This document shows positions 37,513-45,081 of a DNA stretch of 58,997 nt, in pieces; positions within the stretch are counted from its first letter, which is position 1; each line of letters opens with the position of its first letter. The notes beneath the pieces are model-generated. The model saw only the letters and a list, made by a program, of their open reading frames with translations. It searched no databases and had not been told where the DNA came from. Source of the DNA: Gammaproteobacteria bacterium (GTDB taxonomy: Bacteria; Pseudomonadota; Gammaproteobacteria; S012-40). The position numbers were made by a program, and so were the translations under genes. The stretch lies in the NCBI GenBank assembly GCA_027021445.1, contig JALUUH010000036.1:1-58997 (forward strand), written 5' to 3'.

Positions 37513-38834
37513 TGCCTCAACCTATACTCTTTTTCATTATGGCATTGCGAACATTTTTTAATATTCTTGACCCAAACCGAATTTCCATCTTGGTGACAAT
37601 CTCGACATTTTTTAAAAAAATGTTGTTTGTCAAATTTAGTAAACTCAGCCATAGTATGAATAAATATAGGGTAATTCCAATCAACCGGGCTATGGCAACT
37701 TTCGCATGTATCGCCAAGCTTTCCTGCATGAGATCGAAGATATAAAGAAGCATGGCAATCTTGGCACCTAGATTTGGTATTTTTAAAAGAACGGTTTAGG
37801 TGACAACGCTCGCATGAAATAATACTATGTATACCTAATAACGGAAATGATGTGAGATCATGATCAAAATGAATCTCAGACAACCATGTATTCGCCTTAT
37901 GACAATCTTCACAAGAATTTCCAAGCTGAGATAAATGAACATCGTCTTTGCTATGGCAAGATACACATTGGTCGCTCATTTTTTTGTTTTCTGGAGACTG
38001 ATGACAAATGAGACAAGCCAGTTTCTTATGCTTTCCAGTTAACTCAAACGTCGAAACAGCCTGATGACTAAAAGATTTTTTTTTCCACGACTTAGAAGTA
38101 TGACAAATTCCACAGTCATCTTGAAATATTGATTGATGTACATCTTCACTTGCATGACAAAACCGACAAGCCGATTCCGTTTTTCTAACATTCCTTCCTG
38201 CATGACAAAAATCGCAACTCACAGATTGATGTCGACCTTTCAGAGCAAAACCTGTTTGTAATGCATGATTAAACGAATTAACCGCCCAGCTATTCGGCGT
38301 ATGACATTTTGCGCACGGTGAACGACTAAACCCAAAATGCACATTATCCAACTCATGACAGTTTTTGCATACCTTGGAGGCACTTTTATACTGACTATTC
38401 ACATGACACTGTGTACACGCCGTATGCTGATGAGCACCTTCTAATCGATAACCTGTATTAACATGATTAAAACGCACTTGTGACCAAAACGTTTCTAGAT
38501 GGCAGTTTTCACATTGTAATCCTAATGATTGATGTTGCTTTTGCTCAGACTCATGACAGCTAAGACATGCTCGTTCAGCCTTATTATAAGACTCGTTAGG
38601 CTTATGGCATGCATCACACATCTGTAAAGCATGGCTCCCACGCAAAGCAAATGAAGTCACATTGTGATCAAAAAAATCACGATCTATTAACTTATAATCA
38701 AACTTAGTTAATTTGCTCGTCGTCTTGAGCGGCAAGTCCTGCAAAACCGTATTAGCCTGAACCGGGTTAATCTTATCCGCTGCCAGAACCTCCGTTGAGA
38801 AAATCACCCAAAAACCTAGTATCAAAATCGCCAT
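37509..38834 (-). CDS. Multihaem cytochrome c with 17 CXXCH motifs
   Basis: 441 residues with 17 CXXCH haem motifs, one per about 26 residues. They are arranged in a repeating unit: FxH, TxFxLxGxH, CxxCH, CxxCH, DxVH, CxxCH, SW. The extra His residues in each unit (FNH, GRH, DVH) are suited to be second axial ligands. Related repeats occur in periplasmic or surface cytochromes of the doubled-CXXCH type. The assigned ATG gives a hydrophobic start (ILILGFWVIFSTEVLA) lacking basic residues. The frame stays open upstream and encodes a basic stretch (KTSFRLIF) without a usual start codon, so the true signal peptide start is uncertain. No membrane anchor exists beyond the signal. A role in periplasmic or extracellular electron transfer is likely, but the acceptor is unknown. 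It is the first gene of the operon. Confidence 0.88.
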   Translation of the reverse strand: MAILILGFWVIFSTEVLAADKINPVQANTVLQDLPLKTTSKLTKFDYKLIDRDFFDHNVTSFALRGSHALQMCDACHKPNESYNKAERACLSCHESEQKQHQSLGLQCENCHLETFWSQVRFNHVNTGYRLEGAHQHTACTQCHVNSQYKSASKVCKNCHELDNVHFGFSRSPCAKCHTPNSWAVNSFNHALQTGFALKGRHQSVSCDFCHAGRNVRKTESACRFCHASEDVHQSIFQDDCGICHTSKSWKKKSFSHQAVSTFELTGKHKKLACLICHQSPENKKMSDQCVSCHSKDDVHLSQLGNSCEDCHKANTWLSEIHFDHDLTSFPLLGIHSIISCERCHLNRSFKNTKSRCQDCHASLYLRSHAGKLGDTCESCHSPVDWNYPIFIHTMAEFTKFDKQHFFKKCRDCHQDGNSVWVKNIKKCSQCHNEKEYRLRQ

Positions 38835-38935
38835 AAGAAATAATGATGAGCAAAAGATAAGCCGAAAAGAGGTTTTATTCGTTCTACTTAACGCGAAAAA
38901 TGAACCCTACAGTGTGACTGATAACATAATCTAAC

Positions 38936-39050
38936 CAGCACCTCCTGCTAACTAGATTCACGAAGGACTGGGGCACTATTTTGCAGTGACTAGCGCCATG
39001 GATGGACGCGGGACGGAAAAACAGTGACCCATTCCGCACTTAGCGGGAAC
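38936..39050. repeat. Non-coding repeat, family 2, copy A
   Basis: About 115 bases share long blocks with 44932-45060: CAGCACCTCC at the left, ATTCACGAAGGA, TTTTGCAGTGACTAG in the centre, and ACGGAAAAACAGTGACCCAT at the right. It lies between the multihaem operon and the divergent propeller gene, so it may affect either promoter. No coding capacity. The right edge (CATTCCGCACTTAGC) recurs inverted at 49145-49172. Confidence 0.8.
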
Positions 39051-39138
39051 AGCTGTAATCTAACCAACATTCTTGTCAATTTTTTCAATTCCCGTATATT
39101 AAAAAGAATATAATACGCTTTACCTAGGAGAGAGAAAA

Positions 39139-40275
39139 ATGAACATTACACCTGTTATAGGCTTTAGCCTGCTCATAGCGCTTTTTGGTCTAGTTGTAAG
39201 CAATACAGCATCTAGCGCAAATCCTGCACTGAACAATGCACCAATCAAAGGGCAGGCCGTCAACGAAGAATTTATTTATTCGGCAAATCAGGCCAACCAT
39301 AATATCTCCGCTTATCGAATAGATATAAAGAGCGGTGAACTCATTCCGGTACCAGGCTCACCCTATAAAACCGGAAAGTTTCCCGTCTCAGTTTCTGTTT
39401 CACCGAAAGGAAAGCACATCTATGTTGCTAATCAAGGGTCTAAAACCATATCTGGATTCGAAGTCACAAACTCCCTTGGCACACTAAAGCCCATTAAAGG
39501 CTCTCCTTTTGCCGCAGGAAACTATCCTGATGGAATAAAAATTTCCCCGAACGGAAAATTTGCACTCGTCACCAATGAAGATGACGACACTGTTACGACT
39601 TACATTCGATATAAAGATGGAACTCTCAGTAACTCCCACCATGTTGCAAAAACCGGGAAACACCCTATATCCGTCATGGTGAGTCCAAACGGGCAATTCG
39701 TCTATGTTTCCAATTTTAATTCCAATACGATTAGCTCGTTCACTCTCGACAATAATACCGGCAAGCTCACACCCAGCGGAACTCCCGCTAACACGGATGA
39801 TCGACCAATATACGTGACGATAACTCCAAATAATCAATTTGCATATGTCAGTAATTATGGTTCAACAACCGTCTCCGCATTTTCAATTAGTGCAAAAGAT
39901 GGTTCATTGACAGAAATTAACGGCTCGCCATACATCGCTGGTGGACAACCTTACTCCGTTACTGTCGACCCAGAAAATCACTTTGTTTACGTCGCTAATT
40001 GGGGAAGTCACGATCTTTCTGTGTTTAAAATTAATGCAAGTACAGGCCAACTCGCTGAAATAAAAGAGTCACCCTATAGCGTAGACTGGTTTCCCTATGC
40101 CGTTGTCGTTGACCCCTCTACACACTATGTCTATGTTGCGAATAATGGTGCAAACAATATTTCTGCCTTTTCAATGAATAAAGACAATGGCACGTTAAAA
40201 GAACTGGCTCACTCTCCGTATAAATCCGGCCTTGGCCCTTATTCTTTGTCTATTTCTACGCTGAATTCACTTTGA
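39139..40275 (+). CDS. Exported seven-bladed beta-propeller (lactonase/YVTN-type) protein
   Basis: 378 residues. A signal peptide (NITPVIGFSLLIALFGLVV...SSA) is followed by seven or so repeats of about 45 residues, each with VYVANxGSxxISxFxxxxxxGxLxPxxGSPY. This is the lactonase-type propeller seen in 6-phosphogluconolactonase relatives and YVTN surface-layer proteins. The repeated GSPY and FVYVSNF/YVANWG strings are clear. Export argues against the cytosolic phosphogluconolactonase role. A surface or periplasmic scaffold or lactonase is possible. AGGAGAGAG precedes the ATG. Confidence 0.88.
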   Translation: MNITPVIGFSLLIALFGLVVSNTASSANPALNNAPIKGQAVNEEFIYSANQANHNISAYRIDIKSGELIPVPGSPYKTGKFPVSVSVSPKGKHIYVANQGSKTISGFEVTNSLGTLKPIKGSPFAAGNYPDGIKISPNGKFALVTNEDDDTVTTYIRYKDGTLSNSHHVAKTGKHPISVMVSPNGQFVYVSNFNSNTISSFTLDNNTGKLTPSGTPANTDDRPIYVTITPNNQFAYVSNYGSTTVSAFSISAKDGSLTEINGSPYIAGGQPYSVTVDPENHFVYVANWGSHDLSVFKINASTGQLAEIKESPYSVDWFPYAVVVDPSTHYVYVANNGANNISAFSMNKDNGTLKELAHSPYKSGLGPYSLSISTLNSL

Positions 40276-40298
40276 AATAGGAAAACAACAGAAAGTAC

Positions 40299-41627
40299 TC
40301 ATTGACCCGAATTGGTAAATGAATCAATATTTTTTGCCACATTAGCGGTAAAAGTACTGATATTATTTTCAATATCAGACACTAAACTTGAGACTTGATC
40401 CGATTGATAATATCCATGAATTCCCGTTACCAAAATAAAAATTAAAAAAATAACGAGCAATATATTACCATAATCTCTTTTTTTCTTCGTTTCAGAAATC
40501 GGTAATTGGCTTAATTGATCGACGAGTTCATCTTCGTCGATATCGTTAAATGCCTCAGATTCGTCTTCAGAAAACTGCAGCTCTAAATCCAGCTCTTCCG
40601 TTAACTCATAGGGTCTAGAAACAGAACCTTCATCCGACACTTCATGAGACACCTTACCTCGCTTCCTAGGGTTTGATGAGCTATCGATTTTCTCTTTATT
40701 ATAAACATAACCATACTCAAGAGGTGTTAGATTATAACTATAAGTCGGCCTCAGGTTGTCAGGTTCTATATGAGGCTTAATATCATTTCCAATGTTAACC
40801 TGTAGTCCATCAAGATGTGAATCGATACTCTCAAGTATTTTTTCAGTCAACACACGTTTAAGATGGTTTTTTATTTCTTTCTTGTCTGCATCCGCTAGCT
40901 GTTTGTGCTCTGATACAGATGAAATGCTATTCGTCTGCTCTATTTCCTCTACATTGCTTGTCCGTAATGAAACATCGCTATCAACTTCTTCCCCCCAGTC
41001 TTCCGCTTCTCTTTTATCTGTCTCAGACACATCACCTAACAACGCAAACTCATTATCATACTCTAAATCTGAAAATGCTGATGCTTGAGCATCTGTTGAA
41101 TAATCACTCTCATCAGATTCCATCGCAAATTGATCAGAATCATCAACACTAACTTCCGACTCATTTTCGAAATTTGAATGAGAAAAGGATTCCACTTGAG
41201 TCTCGAAATCTTCATCATCCCCATTTACACCAAACGGATCAGGGATATCCACCGAAGCTTCAGCTTCATCATCAAAATTTGAATGGTCAATAGATTGCAG
41301 CTGAGTCTCAGTCTCGAAATCTTCATCATTAGCACTTAGGCCAAACGAATCAGGGATATCCACCGAGGCTTCCATCTCATCATCAAAAGTTGAAAGGGAA
41401 AAGGATTCTGATTGAACATCGACATCACTGTCATTTGGGCTTGCGTCTAATGAAGTTTCGCTGGTTGACTCTCGGTCAGATTCTATTTCAAGGTCTTTTT
41501 CAAACTCCGCTATTGCTGCAATTGAGCTAGGGGTAAACAGCTCATCAAAATCATCCCGATCAGCTGAGTCTGCCTCAAGCTTATGGACAGCATTTATTAT
41601 TGATTGTTTTTTATCTCTTCCACTCAT
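40299..41627 (-). CDS. Acidic tandem-repeat protein with C-terminal membrane anchor
   Basis: No family recognised. I chose the ATG at 41627 (442 residues). A TTG at 41720 would add 31 residues, and neither start has a good ribosome site. The N-terminal ~70 residues are helical. The centre is very acidic and contains three tandem ~35-residue repeats with the core SNFDDExEASVDIPDxFG, then a long charged stretch. One membrane helix lies near the C-terminus (ILLVIFLIFILVTGIHGYY), followed by about 40 residues. The bulk is therefore cytoplasmic and tail-anchored. It lies downstream of the SelO-like gene on the same strand, about 290 bases apart from that start (under 200 from the TTG). Confidence 0.65.
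   Translation of the reverse strand: MSGRDKKQSIINAVHKLEADSADRDDFDELFTPSSIAAIAEFEKDLEIESDRESTSETSLDASPNDSDVDVQSESFSLSTFDDEMEASVDIPDSFGLSANDEDFETETQLQSIDHSNFDDEAEASVDIPDPFGVNGDDEDFETQVESFSHSNFENESEVSVDDSDQFAMESDESDYSTDAQASAFSDLEYDNEFALLGDVSETDKREAEDWGEEVDSDVSLRTSNVEEIEQTNSISSVSEHKQLADADKKEIKNHLKRVLTEKILESIDSHLDGLQVNIGNDIKPHIEPDNLRPTYSYNLTPLEYGYVYNKEKIDSSSNPRKRGKVSHEVSDEGSVSRPYELTEELDLELQFSEDESEAFNDIDEDELVDQLSQLPISETKKKRDYGNILLVIFLIFILVTGIHGYYQSDQVSSLVSDIENNISTFTANVAKNIDSFTNSGQ
41076..41393 (-). repeat. Tandem ~105-base repeats inside the acidic gene
   Basis: Three in-frame units of about 35 codons, decaying from the first to the third. The first two share DDExEASVDIPDxFG and DEDFET. The third is NESEVSVDDSDQF and more diverged. 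The period keeps the reading frame, so copy number could vary without breaking the gene. Confidence 0.7.
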
Positions 41628-41918
41628 TGGCTGTGCAACTGCATTTACAATATGAAAACCTTTGCCCGAGTCATATTTTCGACTCGATAACGTCTTGTAA
41701 TCTATATAAATCGTCCACAAAACCTAAAGTATTGAGAAAAATAGAGAAATTTCTGGTGCCTTTTCCCTGAAAACCTCTTTTTTTGATGAAAAACAAGCAA
41801 ATATCTGTACCAATTTTTAAAACTGTGATGCAGTTAGCCAAAAACAAGATTCCAAATGGATGATGGACACTGGATTTATCCGATACAGCAAACCCAAACA
41901 ACCACTCTAAAAAATGCG

Positions 41919-43769
41919 CTACAGGCCTGCGCGATATTCTTTCAAAAGTCGACCACTCCATTGAACGAGATTTGATATTTTTTTCGACCTGACGGCCTTA
42001 TTGTCCTCGTTTTTTTTGCTATCCGGATTCAATACTTGTTTTTGAATAAAACATTCCATTGCCGCAAACAATTGGTCAAATGAAAGCTGCTTTCTCTGAC
42101 GGTTAAATCGACTGGCGATATGAACCAAACTATCCCCGGTGATGCGATCATATCGATTGATTAAACTTGAGCGTTTACAAATACGTTTTAACATCGTGTG
42201 ATAGTGAATGCCTGATAAACCAGCACCGCTTTTAATCAATTTCTGATAAGAACTCTGCAAACGAGCTATGCGAGCCTGTTGCTTTTTATAAGGTGCCTTA
42301 TCCAACCGCGAAGCATAATCAGACGAAATCAATTCAATAAACTCATTTGGCGTATAAGTGCTATTGGTTTCTAAAAAATATCGAGGCAACTCTCGCAATG
42401 CGTCTCGCATACAAAAAATGGCATCTCTTGTCACCCCATCCGGGGTCCGATATGGCTTACGTTTAGAGATCGCTTTCTCAAAATAAATAAAATCTTTATG
42501 CAATTTTTTTAATATGTCTCTAGAATTATCATCTAATAACAGCTTGTCCTGCTCCTTTTTCTCAAACCCAATACGATATAAAAAATGATGCATGAGTGTA
42601 TCTAAAAACACCTCGTCAAAAAGGACTAATAATTTATGTGATGAAAAATAACTGTTTGGTTTTTTTTCATTCGTCAGAACATAATCTACAAGCTGAATAA
42701 AGGTTGTCACAATTGTTCTCGCCTTTTTCTTTTGCTCAATCAAGGACGCTGACATTTTTTCAACATCTGCGTAACGGTATTCATGATGAAACAAGCCAAA
42801 TTGACGGATCGTGCCATAATCAATAATGGACCCATCCATTAATACATTATCACCATCCCATTCCAACCAACAAAAAATGTACTCACTTTCCAATACTGCC
42901 GCCATATAAGCAAACGAATGAATTATATTTTTCAATAAGCGCTCATATCTTTTTATTTTGTTTTTAATAACAGGAAATTGCTTATTTTCGACCTCTCTAT
43001 CAATATAGTATTCGAGTATTTTACCCAGTTCTTCATGCAGGTTTCGACGATACAAACCAAACATGTGGGCTGGACGCAGCAAGTTTCTTGAGGCACGCAC
43101 ATTAACGGCTGTGCCATTCGCATACCCCACAACAGCTAAAGTCCTTTCAGTTGAAATTCCATTACGAAAGAATATATCACTGGTAATAGCGGTGCCGATT
43201 CCTTCTTCTATTAAGGCCCTTCCGCACCCATAAGGAACTCGTTTATCACCACTCTTAAAAAACATTTTAACCGTAGCTGTGGCTGGACTTAAGCGCGTTG
43301 CACCGGTTCCACCACTCGAAATATCCCACACACCTTTGCGCGACTTAAAAAACCCGTTCCAAATGCTGCGACCATCCCCAGAAGTCAAACCATCTTTATT
43401 GGGATGTTGCATTTGTAAATATCGGGTAGCCATATACTGATTTGACTTAATATCTTTTTTCTTAGATGTGTTATTACTTAAAATGTCATGCTCATTGATC
43501 ACCTGCAAACTAAAGGTTTCTAAGATAGCCTGGCTTAACTCGGCATTCATTTTACTGGGATGATTTCCTGCTATCAGCCCCATATCTCTGGCTAATGAAA
43601 AATTAAAATAGAAAACTTTACCCTTCGGACGATACGCCACACTGTAAGCAACGTATGCACTGGGTACCGCGTCCATCAACGGATGTTTCCCGTTTATTTT
43701 TTGAAAACAAACGTATTTTCTTTTTGTGCGTTTACACTGAGATGAGTTTGTTGATTGTTTTTGAGTCAT
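41919..43769 (-). CDS. Divergent SelO/YdiU-like pseudokinase family protein
   Basis: 616 residues. Similarity to SelO (protein AMPylase with an inverted ATP) is seen in YMATRYLQMQH then SGDGRSIW (SelO: YGGHQFG then LGDGRAI), GCGRALIEEGIGTAITSDIFFRNGIST (cut here) and TERTLAVV (SelO: TTRALAVV), the NVRASRNLLRPAHMFGL block, and the catalytic-loop-like WDGDNVL (D307-N308) and IDYGT (D317). The position of the SelO ATP-binding Lys in QLKGAG reads ISSGGTG here (about 151-156), so the Lys appears lost, and the partner Glu seems to be Asp198. It may be an altered nucleotidyltransferase or a non-catalytic scaffold. It is about 150-200 bases upstream of the acidic protein gene. A canonical SelO is not in the window. 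The ribosome site is weak. Confidence 0.72.
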   Translation of the reverse strand: MTQKQSTNSSQCKRTKRKYVCFQKINGKHPLMDAVPSAYVAYSVAYRPKGKVFYFNFSLARDMGLIAGNHPSKMNAELSQAILETFSLQVINEHDILSNNTSKKKDIKSNQYMATRYLQMQHPNKDGLTSGDGRSIWNGFFKSRKGVWDISSGGTGATRLSPATATVKMFFKSGDKRVPYGCGRALIEEGIGTAITSDIFFRNGISTERTLAVVGYANGTAVNVRASRNLLRPAHMFGLYRRNLHEELGKILEYYIDREVENKQFPVIKNKIKRYERLLKNIIHSFAYMAAVLESEYIFCWLEWDGDNVLMDGSIIDYGTIRQFGLFHHEYRYADVEKMSASLIEQKKKARTIVTTFIQLVDYVLTNEKKPNSYFSSHKLLVLFDEVFLDTLMHHFLYRIGFEKKEQDKLLLDDNSRDILKKLHKDFIYFEKAISKRKPYRTPDGVTRDAIFCMRDALRELPRYFLETNSTYTPNEFIELISSDYASRLDKAPYKKQQARIARLQSSYQKLIKSGAGLSGIHYHTMLKRICKRSSLINRYDRITGDSLVHIASRFNRQRKQLSFDQLFAAMECFIQKQVLNPDSKKNEDNKAVRSKKISNLVQWSGRLLKEYRAGL

Positions 43770-43846
43770 ACCATAGGTATCGGTAGACTAGGGTATGCCT
43801 TGAAAAAAAAGGGTTGGAAATTCGCTCTAGAAAAGTCCTCGTTGGC

Positions 43847-44629
43847 TTAAGGAGCAATGCCTTCGAATAAGGTTTTTTCTTCCTCTCGCAAAGTAAGCAC
43901 TTCTACACCGTTATCGGTCACGAGCACCGTATGCTCCCATTGAGCCGACAAACGGCGATCTTTAGTGGTGACTGTCCAACCATCTTTATGCTGCTTTATT
44001 TCTGACTTTCCCTGGTTAATCATCGGCTCAATGGTAAAGGTCATACCTGATCTCAATTCCAAACCCCGACCTTTTTTCCCATAATGTAAAACCTGGGGGG
44101 CCTCATGCATTTCTTTACCAATGCCATGACCACAAAACTCGCGCACCACCGAATAATTATTTTTTTCCGCAAGCTGTTGAATCGCAAACCCTAAATCACC
44201 TAATCGAGCACCCGGTTTGATACACCGAATTGCCGCATATAAACATTGTTGGGTGACATCAACCAGGCGTTGAGCATGGCGACTAACCTCGCCGACGCAA
44301 TACATTTTACTGCTATCACCCATATAACCATCTTTCTCCACGGTGACATCTACATTGACGATATCCCCTTTTTTCAACACTTGTTTTTGCGAGGGAATGC
44401 CGTGGCAAATCACATGGTTAACCGAGGTATTCACCGAAAACTGAAACCCATATTGCCCTTTACTTGCTGGCCGTGCTTTAAGATGATCGACTATATAACG
44501 CTCACAAAACGCATCTATTTGCAACGTATTGATTCCCGGACGAATAATATCAGCCACTGCTTCCAATACATTTGCAGTCAATTTCCCAGCAACTTTCATC
44601 GCAGCAATTTCGTCAGCAGATTTGATCAT
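43847..44629 (-). CDS. map: Type I methionine aminopeptidase
   Basis: 260 residues, complete. It removes N-terminal Met from nascent proteins. The dimetal ligands are all in place: the two Asp of VDVTVEKDGYMGDSSKMY, the His in CGHGIGKEMHEAP, the Glu in TIEPMIN and the Glu in QWEHTVLV. The substrate-binding His and the HGIPS segment (VNHVICHGIPS) are also normal, so it should be active. Its ATG overlaps the stop of the upstream ParD-like gene by four bases (ATGA), an unusual operon partner for a housekeeping enzyme. A second, canonical map near rpsB would be expected elsewhere in the genome. Confidence 0.95.
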   Translation of the reverse strand: MIKSADEIAAMKVAGKLTANVLEAVADIIRPGINTLQIDAFCERYIVDHLKARPASKGQYGFQFSVNTSVNHVICHGIPSQKQVLKKGDIVNVDVTVEKDGYMGDSSKMYCVGEVSRHAQRLVDVTQQCLYAAIRCIKPGARLGDLGFAIQQLAEKNNYSVVREFCGHGIGKEMHEAPQVLHYGKKGRGLELRSGMTFTIEPMINQGKSEIKQHKDGWTVTTKDRRLSAQWEHTVLVTDNGVEVLTLREEEKTLFEGIAP

Positions 44630-44862
44630 GCGATTTTCTGAGTGGCGGTAATAACAGTTGCTGCATTACTGTCTCCTCGCCGAGCATCATCCATCAGTGT
44701 TTTACAAGCCTCTACATAGGTCATCTGTGGATTTGATTCGACAATCATTCCTATTTTCATCCAATGCTCAGCTTGAGAGTTAATTGACCTAGACATTGCT
44801 TTGCTCGTAATTCGAGCATTTTCATGCAAGGCTTCTGAAATTTTAACAATACCCATACCCAT
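44626..44862 (-). CDS. ParD-like family protein (antitoxin-like)
   Basis: 78 residues. The sequence GIVKISEALHENARITSKAMSRSINSQAEHWMKIGMI (quoted in parts: VKISEALHENA, SKAMSRSINSQAEHW) is the strand-helix-helix of a ribbon-helix-helix DNA-binding domain, with MTYVEACKTLMDDA in the C-terminal part, as in the ParD_like family. Such proteins usually bind their own promoter. No ParE-like toxin is next to it. The overlapping downstream gene is map. GGAG precedes a pair of ATG codons and the second (44856) has better spacing. The A/T-rich upstream stretch (44870-44910) could hold its operator. Confidence 0.8.
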   Translation of the reverse strand: MGMGIVKISEALHENARITSKAMSRSINSQAEHWMKIGMIVESNPQMTYVEACKTLMDDARRGDSNAATVITATQKIA

Positions 44863-44931
44863 GCTCCATATAGCAACCTATATATATTCTATATGCGCTT
44901 TATATGTTTTTCAATCATTTAAATTTATTGT

Positions 44932-45060
44932 CAGCACCTCCCGTTAAACGAAATTCACGAAGGAGGGGTACTGTTTTGCAGTGACTAGTATCAGGGATAG
45001 ACACGGAACGGGCCAAGGATGGCCCATAGAACGGAAAAACAGTGACCCATCCGGCAACTG
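44932..45060. repeat. Non-coding repeat, family 2, copy B
   Basis: It matches copy A at 38936 in the blocks CAGCACCTCC, ATTCACGAAGGA, TTTTGCAGTGACTAG and ACGGAAAAACAGTGACCCAT, with one insertion containing GGGCCAAGGATGGCCC, a short inverted repeat. It lies between the TIR gene and the ParD-like/map operon. No coding capacity. Confidence 0.8.
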
Positions 45061-45081
45061 CTGATTGTTTATAAGTATCCC

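Noticed and set aside
39139-40275. Calling the propeller protein a 6-phosphogluconolactonase
   Set aside because: It has a signal peptide and so is exported, while the pentose phosphate enzyme is cytosolic. The fold alone does not fix the activity.
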